Below are positions 23,687 to 35,100 of a DNA stretch of 64,000 nucleotides, piece after piece. The DNA comes from SIG452 sp045541975. Lineage in GTDB: Bacteria > Bacillota > Clostridia > UMGS1840. Position 1 is the first letter of the stretch. The number at the start of each line of letters is the position of its first letter. Location: the NCBI GenBank assembly GCA_045541975.1, contig JAZQKB010000015.1, positions 1 through 64,000 on the forward strand, written 5' to 3'. Below the pieces are notes generated by a model. It was given only the letters and a program-made list of their open reading frames with translations. It did not search any database and had not been told where the DNA came from. A program made the translations under genes and the position numbers.

Positions 23687-24211
23687 ATGTTATTAGAAAC
23701 AATCAAAGCAATGGGCTTTGACAATGCAGCAGAGGTTGCAGTAAGTGATATTGCATTTGAACCTTCGCTGATTGACCTTTGCAAAATGAATCATTGCGGT
23801 AACTACGGCAAGTGCTACTCTTGTCCGCCCCATGTGGGTGAAACAAACAACCTCATCGAACAAGCGAAAGGTTACCAAAAAGCCATTGTTTTTCAAAAAA
23901 TTTACCAACTGGAAGATTCCTTTGATTTTGAAGGAATGGAATCCTCTCACAAGGACTTTAACACCCTGACACAAACGGTCAATGAGTTTTGCCGTAACAA
24001 TCTGCAAAGCTTTCAGGTGTTTGGAGCCGGTGGCTGCAAAATTTGCAAGGAATGCGGAGCAGTCAGCGGGATTCCCTGCAGGTTCCCGGAAAAAGCCATT
24101 CCTTCTCTGGAAAGTTACAGCATCCAGGTATCAAAACTTGCCGAGCTGGCAGGCATCCGATACATCAACGGACAAAATACTGTAACCTACTTTGGTGCTG
24201 TTTTTCTATAA
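23687..24211 (+). CDS. DUF2284 metal-binding protein
   Basis: 174 residues with a cysteine-rich N-terminus (CKMNHCGNYGKCYSCPPHVG) and a second cluster (GCKICKECGAVSGIPCRFP), the DUF2284 pattern suggesting iron-sulfur or zinc binding. Members commonly accompany corrinoid methyltransferase genes and may help reactivate or reduce the corrinoid, though this is unproven. It is coupled to the methyltransferase gene and ends at a convergent terminator. Confidence 0.82.
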   Translation: MLLETIKAMGFDNAAEVAVSDIAFEPSLIDLCKMNHCGNYGKCYSCPPHVGETNNLIEQAKGYQKAIVFQKIYQLEDSFDFEGMESSHKDFNTLTQTVNEFCRNNLQSFQVFGAGGCKICKECGAVSGIPCRFPEKAIPSLESYSIQVSKLAELAGIRYINGQNTVTYFGAVFL

Positions 24212-24228
24212 TATATAGCTAACTTGAC

Positions 24229-24266
24229 GGTTTTGGGATAGAGAAATCTATCCCAAAACTTTTTTT
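24229..24266. terminator. Bidirectional terminator between convergent genes
   Basis: TTTTGGGATAGA at 24231-24242 and TCTATCCCAAAA at 24247-24258 with T runs. Confidence 0.85.
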
Positions 24267-24282
24267 ATGTCCTTTGATCGGT

Positions 24283-27200
24283 TTACTTCGTAATGGATTG
24301 TTTGGGAAATAACGGTTGTAACGATTTCATGTCAGACCATATAAAATAAGTAATCCGAGGTTCTCTAACTCCGGCAACACAAAATTCTTCCGTACATTCC
24401 GATGACCCGGCAGCGGGAATTGCCGCCTTCACCTTCAGAAGCTGAGAGCCGTCATACAAAGCGAAAAAAGTAACGGTGTCACCCGCTATCTGTGCTTTTG
24501 CAACAACCTCTTTCTCGGTTGTAATTCTGGGAATAGGAGTGCTTTCATCTTCCTTGTCATAGAATGCTACATGGAAAGGTTCCTGTGTAAGATCCCGAAA
24601 CACAGATTGATAAATCCGTGCCGTTACATCACCGGACACAATTCTGGGAGGATTCTTTATAAGACTAAACTCGCCGTTTCCCGGTTCCATATTGGTAGTT
24701 GGGTAGAATATCATCTTTGCACCTTCCGATGTAATATCGAAATCAGGTGGCGTTTGAATTGTTACGATGTTATTTTCTACATCTGTAATCTTATATCCAA
24801 TGCCTGTACCATCGCCCAAGTATGATAAAATCCAGTCATTTTCTTTCACATTCTCGGGAAGATTTTGCGAAAGTGTCAGCATATTATCAGAAAGAAAATC
24901 TGCTCCTCGGTTCGTGGCAGTTACTGTAAATTCCAAATCGGCTTCACCGGATATCTGAACTTCACCTGCCACAATTTCTCCATCGCCAAAAAGATATCCG
25001 TAAATCACCTCTCCGGTCTCTTTATCCTGACGAACTACTGCTACTTTTCCAGAAAATTGAAAACCATTTACGATTCTTGTTTCATCATCTTCTGATACAT
25101 AAATCGTGTCAATATACTGATTACTTGTAACCTTAACACCATAAGCCATCTGGTCTCCATCTGCAGGGGAAATATATTCAACCTGGGATACCAACCCGTT
25201 TTGTGAATCCCTGAATGTTTCATACACGGATGCGAATTTTGTAACGGTTCCGGCTTCTTTTTCATCCTCACTCAAAATCTTTCTTCTGTATAAATGCCAG
25301 TTCGGGAAACTGTCAAATAAATTATTGTTGCATTCGGTTCTGCGATACGTAGGCATTTGGCTGAAAAATACTTCTGAACCTTCAATTCCATTTGTAAAAG
25401 TTTTTACCGAAGAACCACTTTCCTCCCCTTTCCACTCGAAATTGAATGTCGTCTCTCCAGAACCGGTCATGGGATTTTTTAGCAAATCTCTGTCTGTTTT
25501 TAGCCCCTCTGTTTTTCCGATAGATTCCAGATAGGTTTCCAGTGTGCCGGTCTGCTGTGTCAGTGAAATGCCGTCATAAGTCATGATGGTATCTTCGTCT
25601 TCTGATGCCCTTAAATACATTTCATGAGCATCTCCGCCTTTTAAGCGTTGTAAATCAAACACATATCCACGATTACCATCCAAACGGATGAGCATTAACA
25701 GTCTCCGCTTCATTTCTGTGCCATCGCCTTCCGGACCGGGGCAAGATGCTTCAATGAGTTGTACGGCTTTATTGGACGATGTGCCATCATCATACTTCAG
25801 TAATGATTGACGTACACTTTGGCGAAACCTATCTTCATAATTCTCTGTGTCTGCTTTCCATACCCATGGTGTATTATGCGCCATGGTATTCAAATGAAAG
25901 TAGAATCTTGTTCCGGTTCTTGCTTGAGGATAGCCTGCATCGGGTAAAGCCTCAACACCGCCGCCCCACAGTATCATAGACAAGAAATTACCATGATAGT
26001 GGCCACCTCCATAAGGTACCCCCTCTGCAATGGACGGAAATGTCAGATGAACCTGAGTGGTGTCTAATGCATCTGCATCCGAATCACCTAAAGTGAGTGC
26101 ATAATGCCCAAAACTGTTTAGTTCAATATTTTTCATCAAATCCGCTGTGATGGTTTTATTTTCAACATCCAAGTTCGCATTTCCAGAATAAGTGTCGTGA
26201 ATCGCAATGGGATTGCCGTCCGGAAATTTCATGATATTTGTGATGTTGTTTGCTAAATTTAATATAGGATACCGATCCCTTAAATATGTTTTATCTAAGT
26301 ATAAACCATACAGATGGTCACTGCCTCTGTAATCAGCCGGATCAGCATAGGATAACTGCAAAAGACGTAATGCCTCATCAAAATTTCCGATAGTTTGCTG
26401 ATGGTAGTTTAAAGAACCTTCATGCCACATTCCGTCAGAATGAAAATGTCTGGGACCAATCATAGTGTCTGTCCAATCCAAAAATCTTCTGATCATATCC
26501 GGGCTTCCCAATGTTACCGCAACACCAAAAATCTGTTTGATACCAAACGGAGTAAGATTGCACAGCCATTCTCCGTTGTTTACTTCGAACAGCATATATA
26601 CAGAGCGTACAAACCAGTCTTCTATGGTAGCACGAACATTTACCCCGAATTCTTCACTGATTTCATCCCACATAGGATCGTCGTAAACTTCATTATAGCC
26701 ATAAATACAGACATCCGGAATAAATTTATAATAAGAAAGTTCCCGCACATTTTTCAATTCTTCTGACACATTTTGATAGGCAATTGCCATCTCATACATT
26801 GCCAAAATGGAGCGTCTTAAGTAATTCGGATTTTTCTCATATCTGCTATACAACAACGCGTATCGCTGTGCCACAAGCTGCAAAGCAGACGGAGTGTCAA
26901 CATTTGTCATATCTGACGCATCGTTAACCGTTGATTTGATATATGCCAAATACTCATCGTCCGACATCGTGAAAACAGCACCTAACTTTTCCTTGATTTT
27001 TGCTGCGGAATTTTCTGTGGTATTCATTCGGATTCTTTCTGAGTGCATCATCATAAGGTTTAAATTTGCCGGATGTTCCACTGCACTGCTATCATAAAAC
27101 ATTGGTAATTCAAACTTAGCCGTGCCAACAGGACTAATGTCCTTTTCCCCGTCGAACACCGAAACCATTATTTTATGTCCGTATTTGGGAACATCAGGAA

Positions 27201-28368
27201 TGCTGACAGATACAGAAAACTCGCCGTCTGCTCTGGTAACATCCGGATATGCCTCCACTTCACGAATCAACTCATAGCCACCGATGACAGACCTATATAA
27301 TCCGGCAACCACTTTCACTGTGGACAAATCTTTCGTGCCGTTGGACTGGAATTTGACTTTGGATATCACAGTTCCGCTACGCACACTATAAATCCGTTTT
27401 TCCGGTATCTGGGAATCCAAATAGTATTCGGCATTAACTATCGTGAGTGGAGCCGGAGGTGCTTTAATGCCCCAAACCTGAAAATGCTGAATCTGGCAGT
27501 TTATGTTCTTCTCATATACAATACGAACATATCTTGCCCGCACAAATTCACAGGACAACTCGTGAGTATAATAGCTGACATCCCCCTGGGAAGGGGTATC
27601 AACCGTTTCGGTGGAGCCTGATAGCTGCCAGTCTTTTCCATTGTCGGAATAATAAAATGCAAAGTTGTTATTTAAGTTTTTTTCAACGACAGTTACCTTG
27701 GAAAGCAGATAATCTGCACGCAAATCAACGGTCAGTGCAGGATGCTCTGAATCCGGTCGGTAGGCAGAGGCAAATACGGTATCGTCTCTGCCGTCAATGG
27801 CGTTCTGAGGTGGTGCGGAAGAATAATTGCCGTTTGCCGTTGCAAAGCCACCCAAAGCAACATTTGCAAGATCCGTGGGAGAATCAATGCCAAAAACCTT
27901 AAAATGCTGAATCTGGCAATTAATGTTTTCTTCACAAACAATCCGTACATAGCCTGCCCGCACAGCATCAAAATTCAATTCGTGGGTATAAATGGTGGCA
28001 TTTTCGCTAGGAGTGTTGCCGGTTGTCACAGTCGTTCCCAGAAGATTCCACGCGATACCGTTTTGAGAATAATACACCAAAAAGTTTTTGTTAAAGTTCT
28101 TTTCTGTTATCACCGCTTTGGCAATCAAATACTCACCGGAAAGGTTCACAGTCAAAGTAGGATATTCCGAGGCAGGTCTGTATGCAGAGGCAAACACGGT
28201 ATCATCCCTGCCGTCAACTGCGTTTTGGGGAGGAGTGGTAGAATAATGGCCGTTTGCAGAGGCAGATTTCTGCAGTGCTACATCAGTCAATGTCTGCGCA
28301 GAAGCATTCAGGCAAAACCAACCAAACGCCACAATAAACAGCAAAAAGATGCAAACAAACCGTTTCAT
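24283..28368 (-). CDS. Secreted heparinase-II/III-like polysaccharide lyase with two discoidin domains
   Basis: 1361 residues. Signal peptide 1-25 (hydrophobic core, cut near ASAQ). Two F5/8 type C (discoidin) carbohydrate-binding modules at about 28-165 and 170-305, 60-70% alike (shared DGRDDTVFASAYRP). A linker follows, then an alpha-helical toroid (about 450-740) and a beta-sandwich with the family hallmark GGGHYHGNFLS, then AGYPQARTG and MAHNTPW (histidine in HNT). This architecture is that of heparinase II/III-family lyases, which cleave uronate-containing polymers by beta-elimination. The exact PL family cannot be told. No SLH or sortase anchor, so it is freely secreted or held by partners. 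GGAGGG precedes the ATG. Confidence 0.85.
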   Translation of the reverse strand: MKRFVCIFLLFIVAFGWFCLNASAQTLTDVALQKSASANGHYSTTPPQNAVDGRDDTVFASAYRPASEYPTLTVNLSGEYLIAKAVITEKNFNKNFLVYYSQNGIAWNLLGTTVTTGNTPSENATIYTHELNFDAVRAGYVRIVCEENINCQIQHFKVFGIDSPTDLANVALGGFATANGNYSSAPPQNAIDGRDDTVFASAYRPDSEHPALTVDLRADYLLSKVTVVEKNLNNNFAFYYSDNGKDWQLSGSTETVDTPSQGDVSYYTHELSCEFVRARYVRIVYEKNINCQIQHFQVWGIKAPPAPLTIVNAEYYLDSQIPEKRIYSVRSGTVISKVKFQSNGTKDLSTVKVVAGLYRSVIGGYELIREVEAYPDVTRADGEFSVSVSIPDVPKYGHKIMVSVFDGEKDISPVGTAKFELPMFYDSSAVEHPANLNLMMMHSERIRMNTTENSAAKIKEKLGAVFTMSDDEYLAYIKSTVNDASDMTNVDTPSALQLVAQRYALLYSRYEKNPNYLRRSILAMYEMAIAYQNVSEELKNVRELSYYKFIPDVCIYGYNEVYDDPMWDEISEEFGVNVRATIEDWFVRSVYMLFEVNNGEWLCNLTPFGIKQIFGVAVTLGSPDMIRRFLDWTDTMIGPRHFHSDGMWHEGSLNYHQQTIGNFDEALRLLQLSYADPADYRGSDHLYGLYLDKTYLRDRYPILNLANNITNIMKFPDGNPIAIHDTYSGNANLDVENKTITADLMKNIELNSFGHYALTLGDSDADALDTTQVHLTFPSIAEGVPYGGGHYHGNFLSMILWGGGVEALPDAGYPQARTGTRFYFHLNTMAHNTPWVWKADTENYEDRFRQSVRQSLLKYDDGTSSNKAVQLIEASCPGPEGDGTEMKRRLLMLIRLDGNRGYVFDLQRLKGGDAHEMYLRASEDEDTIMTYDGISLTQQTGTLETYLESIGKTEGLKTDRDLLKNPMTGSGETTFNFEWKGEESGSSVKTFTNGIEGSEVFFSQMPTYRRTECNNNLFDSFPNWHLYRRKILSEDEKEAGTVTKFASVYETFRDSQNGLVSQVEYISPADGDQMAYGVKVTSNQYIDTIYVSEDDETRIVNGFQFSGKVAVVRQDKETGEVIYGYLFGDGEIVAGEVQISGEADLEFTVTATNRGADFLSDNMLTLSQNLPENVKENDWILSYLGDGTGIGYKITDVENNIVTIQTPPDFDITSEGAKMIFYPTTNMEPGNGEFSLIKNPPRIVSGDVTARIYQSVFRDLTQEPFHVAFYDKEDESTPIPRITTEKEVVAKAQIAGDTVTFFALYDGSQLLKVKAAIPAAGSSECTEEFCVAGVREPRITYFIWSDMKSLQPLFPKQSITK

Positions 28369-28405
28369 TTCTATCCCTCCATTTTACAAAATAAGTAAAA
28401 ATACA

Positions 28406-28429
28406 GGGACGGGATATTCACCCCGTCCC
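28406..28429 (-). terminator. Hairpin between two secreted-protein genes
   Basis: GGGACGGG and CCCGTCCC arms; on the minus strand TGTATTTTTAC follows. It probably attenuates transcription into the lyase gene. Confidence 0.6.
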
Positions 28430-28440
28430 CGCGGTTTCAA

Positions 28441-31400
28441 TTATTTTGCGATAAAATATCCGTGTGCCAGCGGATCTAAAGTTTCTAAGTCAGTCCAAAG
28501 GAATACACGCACTTCGGGTGCAGTGGTGTCCTGCAAGCTGATTTCTGCTTTCAACTGAGCAGATTCACCGTCACCGATTCGTTGACCTAAATCGGCACTT
28601 ACCATTTTGCCGCCATCATACAGTGCAATCACCATAGTACCGGTTTCAGAACCGATATTCACGATTGCAGTAACAGCTTCCTGGTCAGTAATTGCAGTAA
28701 TCGGGTTGCTCAAATCTGCTGCATTATAGAACACAGGTGCCAGAGGTTCTTTGTAAGCAATCTGATACATTCTGAATGCACTTTCGTCAGATGATTTGGA
28801 AAGAACAACCTTCATACCTTCCATAACTGCTGCACTATTGGATGCTGCGGTTCCGTTTGCATTGTAAATGCTTACAGAATATTCAGGAAGAATTGCAGAA
28901 AGACTTGCGGTGTATGCTTCCACGGTAGGAGCAGTTTCTTTTAAGTTTTTCACCACATAAGCCAAGCCTGCTTCAGGAGCTACTTCTACACCGTCTGCAC
29001 TTGCTTTGGACAGTGCAAAATCTGCATAATCTGCACTGGTAACCCGATAGAATTTATAATCATCAAAGTAGAAATCACCGGTTAAAATTTCACCGTCTTG
29101 ATAGGTCAGCATATAATATGCCATTCTGGTAATTTTGATTTCTTCACCAGCATCAGCAAAATCACACTGAAGAGCATCCACTACTTTTTCGCCGTTGAGA
29201 TAACCCGTTACAGTTTCATTTTTCAGATCCATAACAACCGCTACATGATACCAAACATCTACATCGTATGTGCCCACTGCAACACCGCCGATATACAGCA
29301 CACCATCATCTTTCATATCAACAACATGCGGAGCAATATCGGACTTACCGTTTAACCACATATCAAGGCTCTTGTTGCAGTTCTTGTCTCCGGCTTTTAC
29401 GCTGGTTTCAATCACAATAATTTGATCGGTATTGTCTTCGGTAATATTTCTGGTTAACTGGAAGTTGGCATTTGCGGTGATGGTAGTGCTTTCGTTATGC
29501 ATTCTTCCCACACCGTTACCTTTGATGGTGTCGGAAATGCCTTCCCAATACATGGTAGCCTTATCCCAGTATTCCTGCGTATCACCGTTTGCTTCTTCAG
29601 GGTTAGCGGAATATACGGCAGACCATCCCCACGGGAAACTTGTTCCTCTTACGGTGGAACCTACTCTGTAAGATTTTTTGCCTACGCTATCATTAAAGTT
29701 AGTGGCAAAATCTTCCTTCATTTTGATTTCATAATAAACTTTTTCTCCTTCAGAAGAAGAAAGCTCAACAAACATTCCGTCTGCCACATAAGAAGCATCT
29801 GCAATCACATTTGTCTTGGTTGCATCAACAATTTTCACAGCAGTGGTTACTGCATTGCCGGTGATTGCATCCAGAACGGTTTTTGCAGTGGTACCTTTCA
29901 CGATATTCGCTAAGGTGTCATTTTTGATTTCTGCTTCCAGACTGTCGTCTAAAGATTTAATTGCAGGACTCAGAGTAGTTGCAAAACCGGAGATTTCACG
30001 AAGGAAGATCGCATCGGTTCTGTTATTTGCAGTATCTTTTAAGGTGTAAACAATTACTTTGATTTTGGAAATTTTCTTATCGTAATTGTCCCCAATCAAG
30101 GTGTTGTCGCCAACCACGTTAATCATATTGATTCTGTTATAGGAATCAGTTGCCAGTTCTGCTTTGGTCTTGAATGCGTCTGTATAATTTGCGAAAGGTT
30201 TGTATTCGGTTTCGCCTTCATACATAACCTGAACATTCACGCAGGGAATTGCAGAATAGGTAGCACCGTATCCGGTTTCTACTAAAATGCTGCCCAAATA
30301 TAAGGGAGTCTGCATGGTGTATTCTGCAACCCACAGCTTGTTATCTCCACTATTGTGGTAAGAATATCCACCGTCAGTTACGCTATTACCGGTTGCAACA
30401 TGGGTATAGTAGTCAGCATTATTGGAGTTGTTTGCTTTTGCAGCCCAAGAAGCACTTTCCGGGGTGCCTGCATTGCCTAATACCAACTCGGTTGCGGTGC
30501 TGGCATTATCATATTTGGTGAGGGTATACTGGGATACTGTGTTTTTAGAGAAGGAAGATAAAATATTTCCAACTGCCACACAGTCACCAGACCATACAGT
30601 TGTGCCGTCATAGGTTGCTTTTACTTTCAGGATATAACCAGCATCCGCTTCGGTAATGGTATAGGTTTTTCCGGTTGCGCCTGCAATAGCAGTGTATCTG
30701 CTGTCAGCAGCAGAAGCGTTCACATGGCTCTTGGTAGCCACTTTGGTTCTTACCCACTGATAAGTTACCAGAGTTTCATCAGTTGCTGCAGTAAATACAG
30801 GAACAGCTTCGATGGTATTGCCTACATTTAAGCCATTGTTTTTCTGAATATCCACATATCTGATAGAGCCGGAAAGAGCAATTTCATAATATGCTTTGAT
30901 ACCTGCAGAAGAAGTCAGTTCCACAAACATGCCGTCGGTTACTGCAGTCGCACCATCAATTTCTGCAGTCTGATCTGCAGATACCACTTTTTTGGTCACA
31001 TCCTGCTCATTTGCGGTAATCGTAGCAAGCAGCTGTGCAGCGGTGGTGCCGGGTTTTACGTAGGAAATGGTATTGTCAATCAGTTTTGCACCGATAGAGC
31101 TATCGATAGAAACAACAGAGGGTGCAACTGCTTTTGCAAAACCAGAAATTTCACGAAGGAAAATTGCATCGGTTCTGTTATTGGCAGTGTCTTTTAAGGT
31201 ATAAACAATCACTTTGATTTTGGAAACCTTTTTATTGGCATCAGTACCAATCATGGTGCTGTCACCGGTTACATTAATCATATTGATTCTATTATAAGCA
31301 TCCGTTGCCATTGCCGCTTTTGTTTTGAAGGAAGCGGTATCATTTGCCCAGTTTTTGTATTCGGTTTCTCCATCATACACTACCTGAACGTTCACGCAGG

Positions 31401-32118
31401 GAATTGCAGAATAGGTTGCACCGTATCCGGTTTCTACCAGAATACTCTCCAGCTGCACCGGTTTCTGCAAGGTATATTCTGCAACCCACAGCTTGTTGTC
31501 TCCGCAGTTGTGGTAGGAATATCCACCGTCAGTTACACTATTACCGGTTGCAACGTGAGTATAGTAGTCCGCATTGTTGGAGTTGTTTGCTTTTGCAGCC
31601 CATGCAGCACTTTCCGGATTACCTGCATTACCTAATACCAACTGAGTTGCGGTGCTGGCATTATCATACTTGGTAAGGGTGTATGCGGATACTGTGTTTT
31701 TAGAGAAGGAAGATAAAATGTTTCCAACTGCTGCACAGTCACCGGACCATACGGTTGTGCCGTTGTAGGTTGCTTTCACTTTCAGAATATAACCTGCATC
31801 AGCTTCAGTAATGGTATAGGTTTTTCCGGTTGCACCTGCGATTGCAGTATATCTGCTATCGTTGGCAGATGCATTGGAATGGCTCTTGGTAGCCACCTTG
31901 GTTCTTACCCACTGATAGGTGACAGCTTCTGTACCGTCTGCGGTATCTGTAAAAACGGGGGTTGCTTCCAGTACTGCGCCAACATGCAAGCCTTGGCTTT
32001 TGTCAATGTCAACATAGCGGATGCTTGTTGCTGCAGCACTTGCCATAAACATATTCAACGGGATCATCGTTAAAACCATTGCTATGATTATGGACATGCA
32101 TAATGTTCTTTTTAACAT
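28441..32118 (-). CDS. Secreted repeat protein with Ig-like/discoidin-like modules and a LamG-like domain
   Basis: 1225 residues. Signal peptide 1-28. Two tandem copies of a 380-residue module at about 33-413 and 418-798. Each starts SIRYVDI, includes an Ig-like part (VTYQWVRTKVATKSH, YTITEADAGYILKV) and a beta-rich part ending NRTDAIFLREISGF, then a short cadherin-like tail. Residues 800-1060 resemble a concanavalin/LamG lectin fold (FQLTRNITEDN, GDFYFDDYKFYRV). No catalytic motif and no SLH anchor were found. The likely role is carbohydrate capture beside the lyases. A third copy of the module is in the 1321-residue protein at 39126. Confidence 0.75.
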   Translation of the reverse strand: MLKRTLCMSIIIAMVLTMIPLNMFMASAAATSIRYVDIDKSQGLHVGAVLEATPVFTDTADGTEAVTYQWVRTKVATKSHSNASANDSRYTAIAGATGKTYTITEADAGYILKVKATYNGTTVWSGDCAAVGNILSSFSKNTVSAYTLTKYDNASTATQLVLGNAGNPESAAWAAKANNSNNADYYTHVATGNSVTDGGYSYHNCGDNKLWVAEYTLQKPVQLESILVETGYGATYSAIPCVNVQVVYDGETEYKNWANDTASFKTKAAMATDAYNRINMINVTGDSTMIGTDANKKVSKIKVIVYTLKDTANNRTDAIFLREISGFAKAVAPSVVSIDSSIGAKLIDNTISYVKPGTTAAQLLATITANEQDVTKKVVSADQTAEIDGATAVTDGMFVELTSSAGIKAYYEIALSGSIRYVDIQKNNGLNVGNTIEAVPVFTAATDETLVTYQWVRTKVATKSHVNASAADSRYTAIAGATGKTYTITEADAGYILKVKATYDGTTVWSGDCVAVGNILSSFSKNTVSQYTLTKYDNASTATELVLGNAGTPESASWAAKANNSNNADYYTHVATGNSVTDGGYSYHNSGDNKLWVAEYTMQTPLYLGSILVETGYGATYSAIPCVNVQVMYEGETEYKPFANYTDAFKTKAELATDSYNRINMINVVGDNTLIGDNYDKKISKIKVIVYTLKDTANNRTDAIFLREISGFATTLSPAIKSLDDSLEAEIKNDTLANIVKGTTAKTVLDAITGNAVTTAVKIVDATKTNVIADASYVADGMFVELSSSEGEKVYYEIKMKEDFATNFNDSVGKKSYRVGSTVRGTSFPWGWSAVYSANPEEANGDTQEYWDKATMYWEGISDTIKGNGVGRMHNESTTITANANFQLTRNITEDNTDQIIVIETSVKAGDKNCNKSLDMWLNGKSDIAPHVVDMKDDGVLYIGGVAVGTYDVDVWYHVAVVMDLKNETVTGYLNGEKVVDALQCDFADAGEEIKITRMAYYMLTYQDGEILTGDFYFDDYKFYRVTSADYADFALSKASADGVEVAPEAGLAYVVKNLKETAPTVEAYTASLSAILPEYSVSIYNANGTAASNSAAVMEGMKVVLSKSSDESAFRMYQIAYKEPLAPVFYNAADLSNPITAITDQEAVTAIVNIGSETGTMVIALYDGGKMVSADLGQRIGDGESAQLKAEISLQDTTAPEVRVFLWTDLETLDPLAHGYFIAK
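29725..30866 (-). repeat. Second copy of the 380-residue module (DNA repeat)
   Basis: Encodes residues about 418-798 of the secreted repeat protein. It is highly similar at DNA level to 30880-32022, for example around the NNSNNADYYTHVATGNSVTDG segment. Confidence 0.75.
30880..32022 (-). repeat. First copy of the 380-residue module (DNA repeat)
   Basis: Encodes residues about 33-413. The two copies follow one another with no linker, indicating recent duplication or ongoing homogenisation. Confidence 0.75.
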
Positions 32119-32195
32119 GTTTCATTGCTCCTTTTTATTGTTTTATCGTTTTTATTTTTACGTTGAATAAAAGGGGACGCCTGAGAACATAACGA

Positions 32196-35100
32196 TCAGT
32201 GATTCTGACTGATCAAGCGGTATACTGCAACAAATGCCTGTTCACGGGGCACTTGTTCACGGGGCATAAATGTGTTTTCCGAAACACCTTTCATAAGTCC
32301 CATGGAATACGCTTTTTTCACATATTCCACTGCCCATTGGGAAATTTCGTGACAATCATTCCAAAGAATGGATTCCTCCGAATCGAAAACATAGTCAGGG
32401 TATTTGATAAGATATGCTTCACTCAGCATTTTTGCCATCTGTTCCCGAGTAATGTAATCGTTAGGATTTACACTTCCGTTATATCCCTGCATCAGACCTG
32501 CCTGACTTACAGCCATAATATCTGCTGCAAACCAGTCATTTTGCGAAACATCGGAGAATAAACCGGTATATTCAGCTTCAGGAAGGGAAAGTGCTCTGCA
32601 AAGCAATGTGGCAAATTCTGCTCTGGTCACACCTTTCTTGAGATTTAAGGAAGTGCCGTCACCCTTTACAATACCCTTAGCAACCAATGCGGTAATTTCG
32701 GTTTCTCCCCAATGTCCCTGCAGTTCGGGATACTGAGGGATCGGAGTCGGGGTAAGGGTAGGTGTGGGAGTAGGTGTTGCCGAAACATATCCTCCCCCGC
32801 CACCACCGAAAGATTCCGTTCCATGTTGGGGTGCTTGTGTGGGAGTCGGCGTGGGAGTTGCGGTAGGTGTTGGAGTGGTGTCTGCTATGATGGGAGTATC
32901 GCCAAAATAAACATACAGATTGTTGGGATTCTGATGGAATGCTACTGATTCTCCGTTGACAATGACCTGATTGATCACACGGTCGGAGGCAATGGTCATA
33001 TCATCTAAAACCACACAATTGTCGTTCGCCTGGAATAATTCAAACTCATAAATTGTCGGATTTTCTCCTCTGGTAGCAACTGCCTTAAAATATCTGGCGT
33101 TGACCGCAGCAAAATCCAGTTGATTGGAAGATTTTCCGTTCTCTGAAGAAACTACATCCGTTCTGCCGATGTATTCCCATTTTTTTGCATCATTGGAGTA
33201 ATAAATGTAATAATTACAAATTTTATCCTCTTCTTCCAGGTCTCTGGTATAGGGGATAACTTCTCCACGGGCAATTTTATCGTCATAATCTGCCAGCGGA
33301 TCTTTTGCATCGATAATGTTGACAGTAGAAACCTCAGTGGGCGTTTCCATATCAATGTAGAAAGAAGCAAACTGAGTCGGTGCCGGAATGGTTTCCCGAT
33401 AGGAGGACGTCCATCCGGTATCCACATCTCCGTCTGTTACAGAAGTGGAATCTCCACTACCCTCAGTAAAATAAACAGTTCTATTGGTTGCAAGATTAGT
33501 AGTTTTTGCATTTGCAACCGTGTCAGTTGTGACAACTCCTTTCGATGTTTCCAAAAGAATTTCATCACCCTGCCAACGAACGCCAATATCAGAAATGTTG
33601 CTGTTGGATTTTACCAGATAACGATCAGCTGTTTTATCATAAATCTCCGTTCCGCCTCGCAGGATTGCAAGCTCATCCCGAACTGAATTTTTCTGAATCA
33701 GAGCCGTTACTCCATCGGTAGTATAATCCCCAAAATCACGGTTTGCTTGTTGAGAAAGGTCAAACAATGTGTAATAAGAAGTTGTTGTAGTGGTATTTTG
33801 CCTGGTATCTGTTTTGTCAAAGGTAAAGGCATTCGCCACATCTTCGTTCACATTCAACGGAATATTCCGGGTAGAGATCGTAGCATTCTCTCCGGCTTTC
33901 ATTGGGTACAACACCGTGTTAAAGGTTGTGGTACCGTTGGTTGCCTTATCGTATCTTGCATAATTGGCAGTCGTATAGTTAGAACCTTGTGCCCAATACC
34001 CTGTTTTGATATTGGCGGTCAGCGGCATCGCTTGCTGAACAGGTGCAATCAGAAGATTCGGACCTGATGCAAAATTGGTGCGGGTGTTTCCGCTGACAGG
34101 GTCCTGGGTAATGTTTGCTTCAGGCAACATATGCCAATATTGCTTGTATGAGTTTACTTTCACCTGGTTGTTCTGCGGTTCGATATAATCGGTAACGATA
34201 AAATAATCCGGCGACACAAACAACACATCACGGAACATTTTGTAATCATCAGTCAAATGCAGATGATCCTGATAGTTAACGGTTTCTACCCGCAAGAAAT
34301 TATACATAGAATTCAGCTCTCGGTTTTCAGGATGCATATCTCCTGCCACACCGTCTGCCTGTGAAAGAATCCGTTCGCCGAATGCTTCCTGATCCACGCC
34401 ATATGCACCTTTTTGAGTAACATCGTTAATTTCAACGGCATTGACTTTTTTTGAGGATAACAACCAACCGGTTACCGGCGTGTTGTAGTTATAATCCTTA
34501 TGGGTAGACTGTGCCAGGAGGTATTCTCCGTAAGCATAAATATTCAGTCCTAAGTCATCATTCTGTCCGTGGGAAAGCTGGCGTCCACCGTCAGCATTGA
34601 TTTGTGCCGCTACTGCATCTTCGTTCCATCCACTTCTTAATACTGCTTTTTTTGCAATATCAAACACAACAGAACCTCGATCCGGCATACTGCCGGTAGT
34701 ACGTCTGGAATATGCCCACTCGTACATATCATCGTCGATGTAATCCAGAAAATACGAATAGTTTTGTGTCATATCCGTGGTGTATGCTGTGGAATGCCCT
34801 TGTTGCCACCCACCAAATCCGGGGTGAGTGCCATAAATGGTATAGCGCAACATTTTTTCGATTTCATCAAATGCCTGCTGACCAACATATTCGCTAAAAT
34901 CAACATTCATTGCTGTGGCATTGGTAAGTCCAACCGACCAAATGGAAATGATAAAGTTGGTATAATTGAAGGATACTTCAATACATGCTCCGTCTGCAAA
35001 CATATCCTTATGTGCGGTATACAGCATACGATGCTTTGCAACTTCTTTCCAACCACCGCTTTTTCCATTGCCGTAACCAACATCGGAAAGCGGTTCATCC

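Noticed and set aside
27904..28398. Rightward 164-codon frame inside the lyase gene
   Set aside because: It is antisense to the signal peptide and discoidin domains of the real gene and has no start signal.
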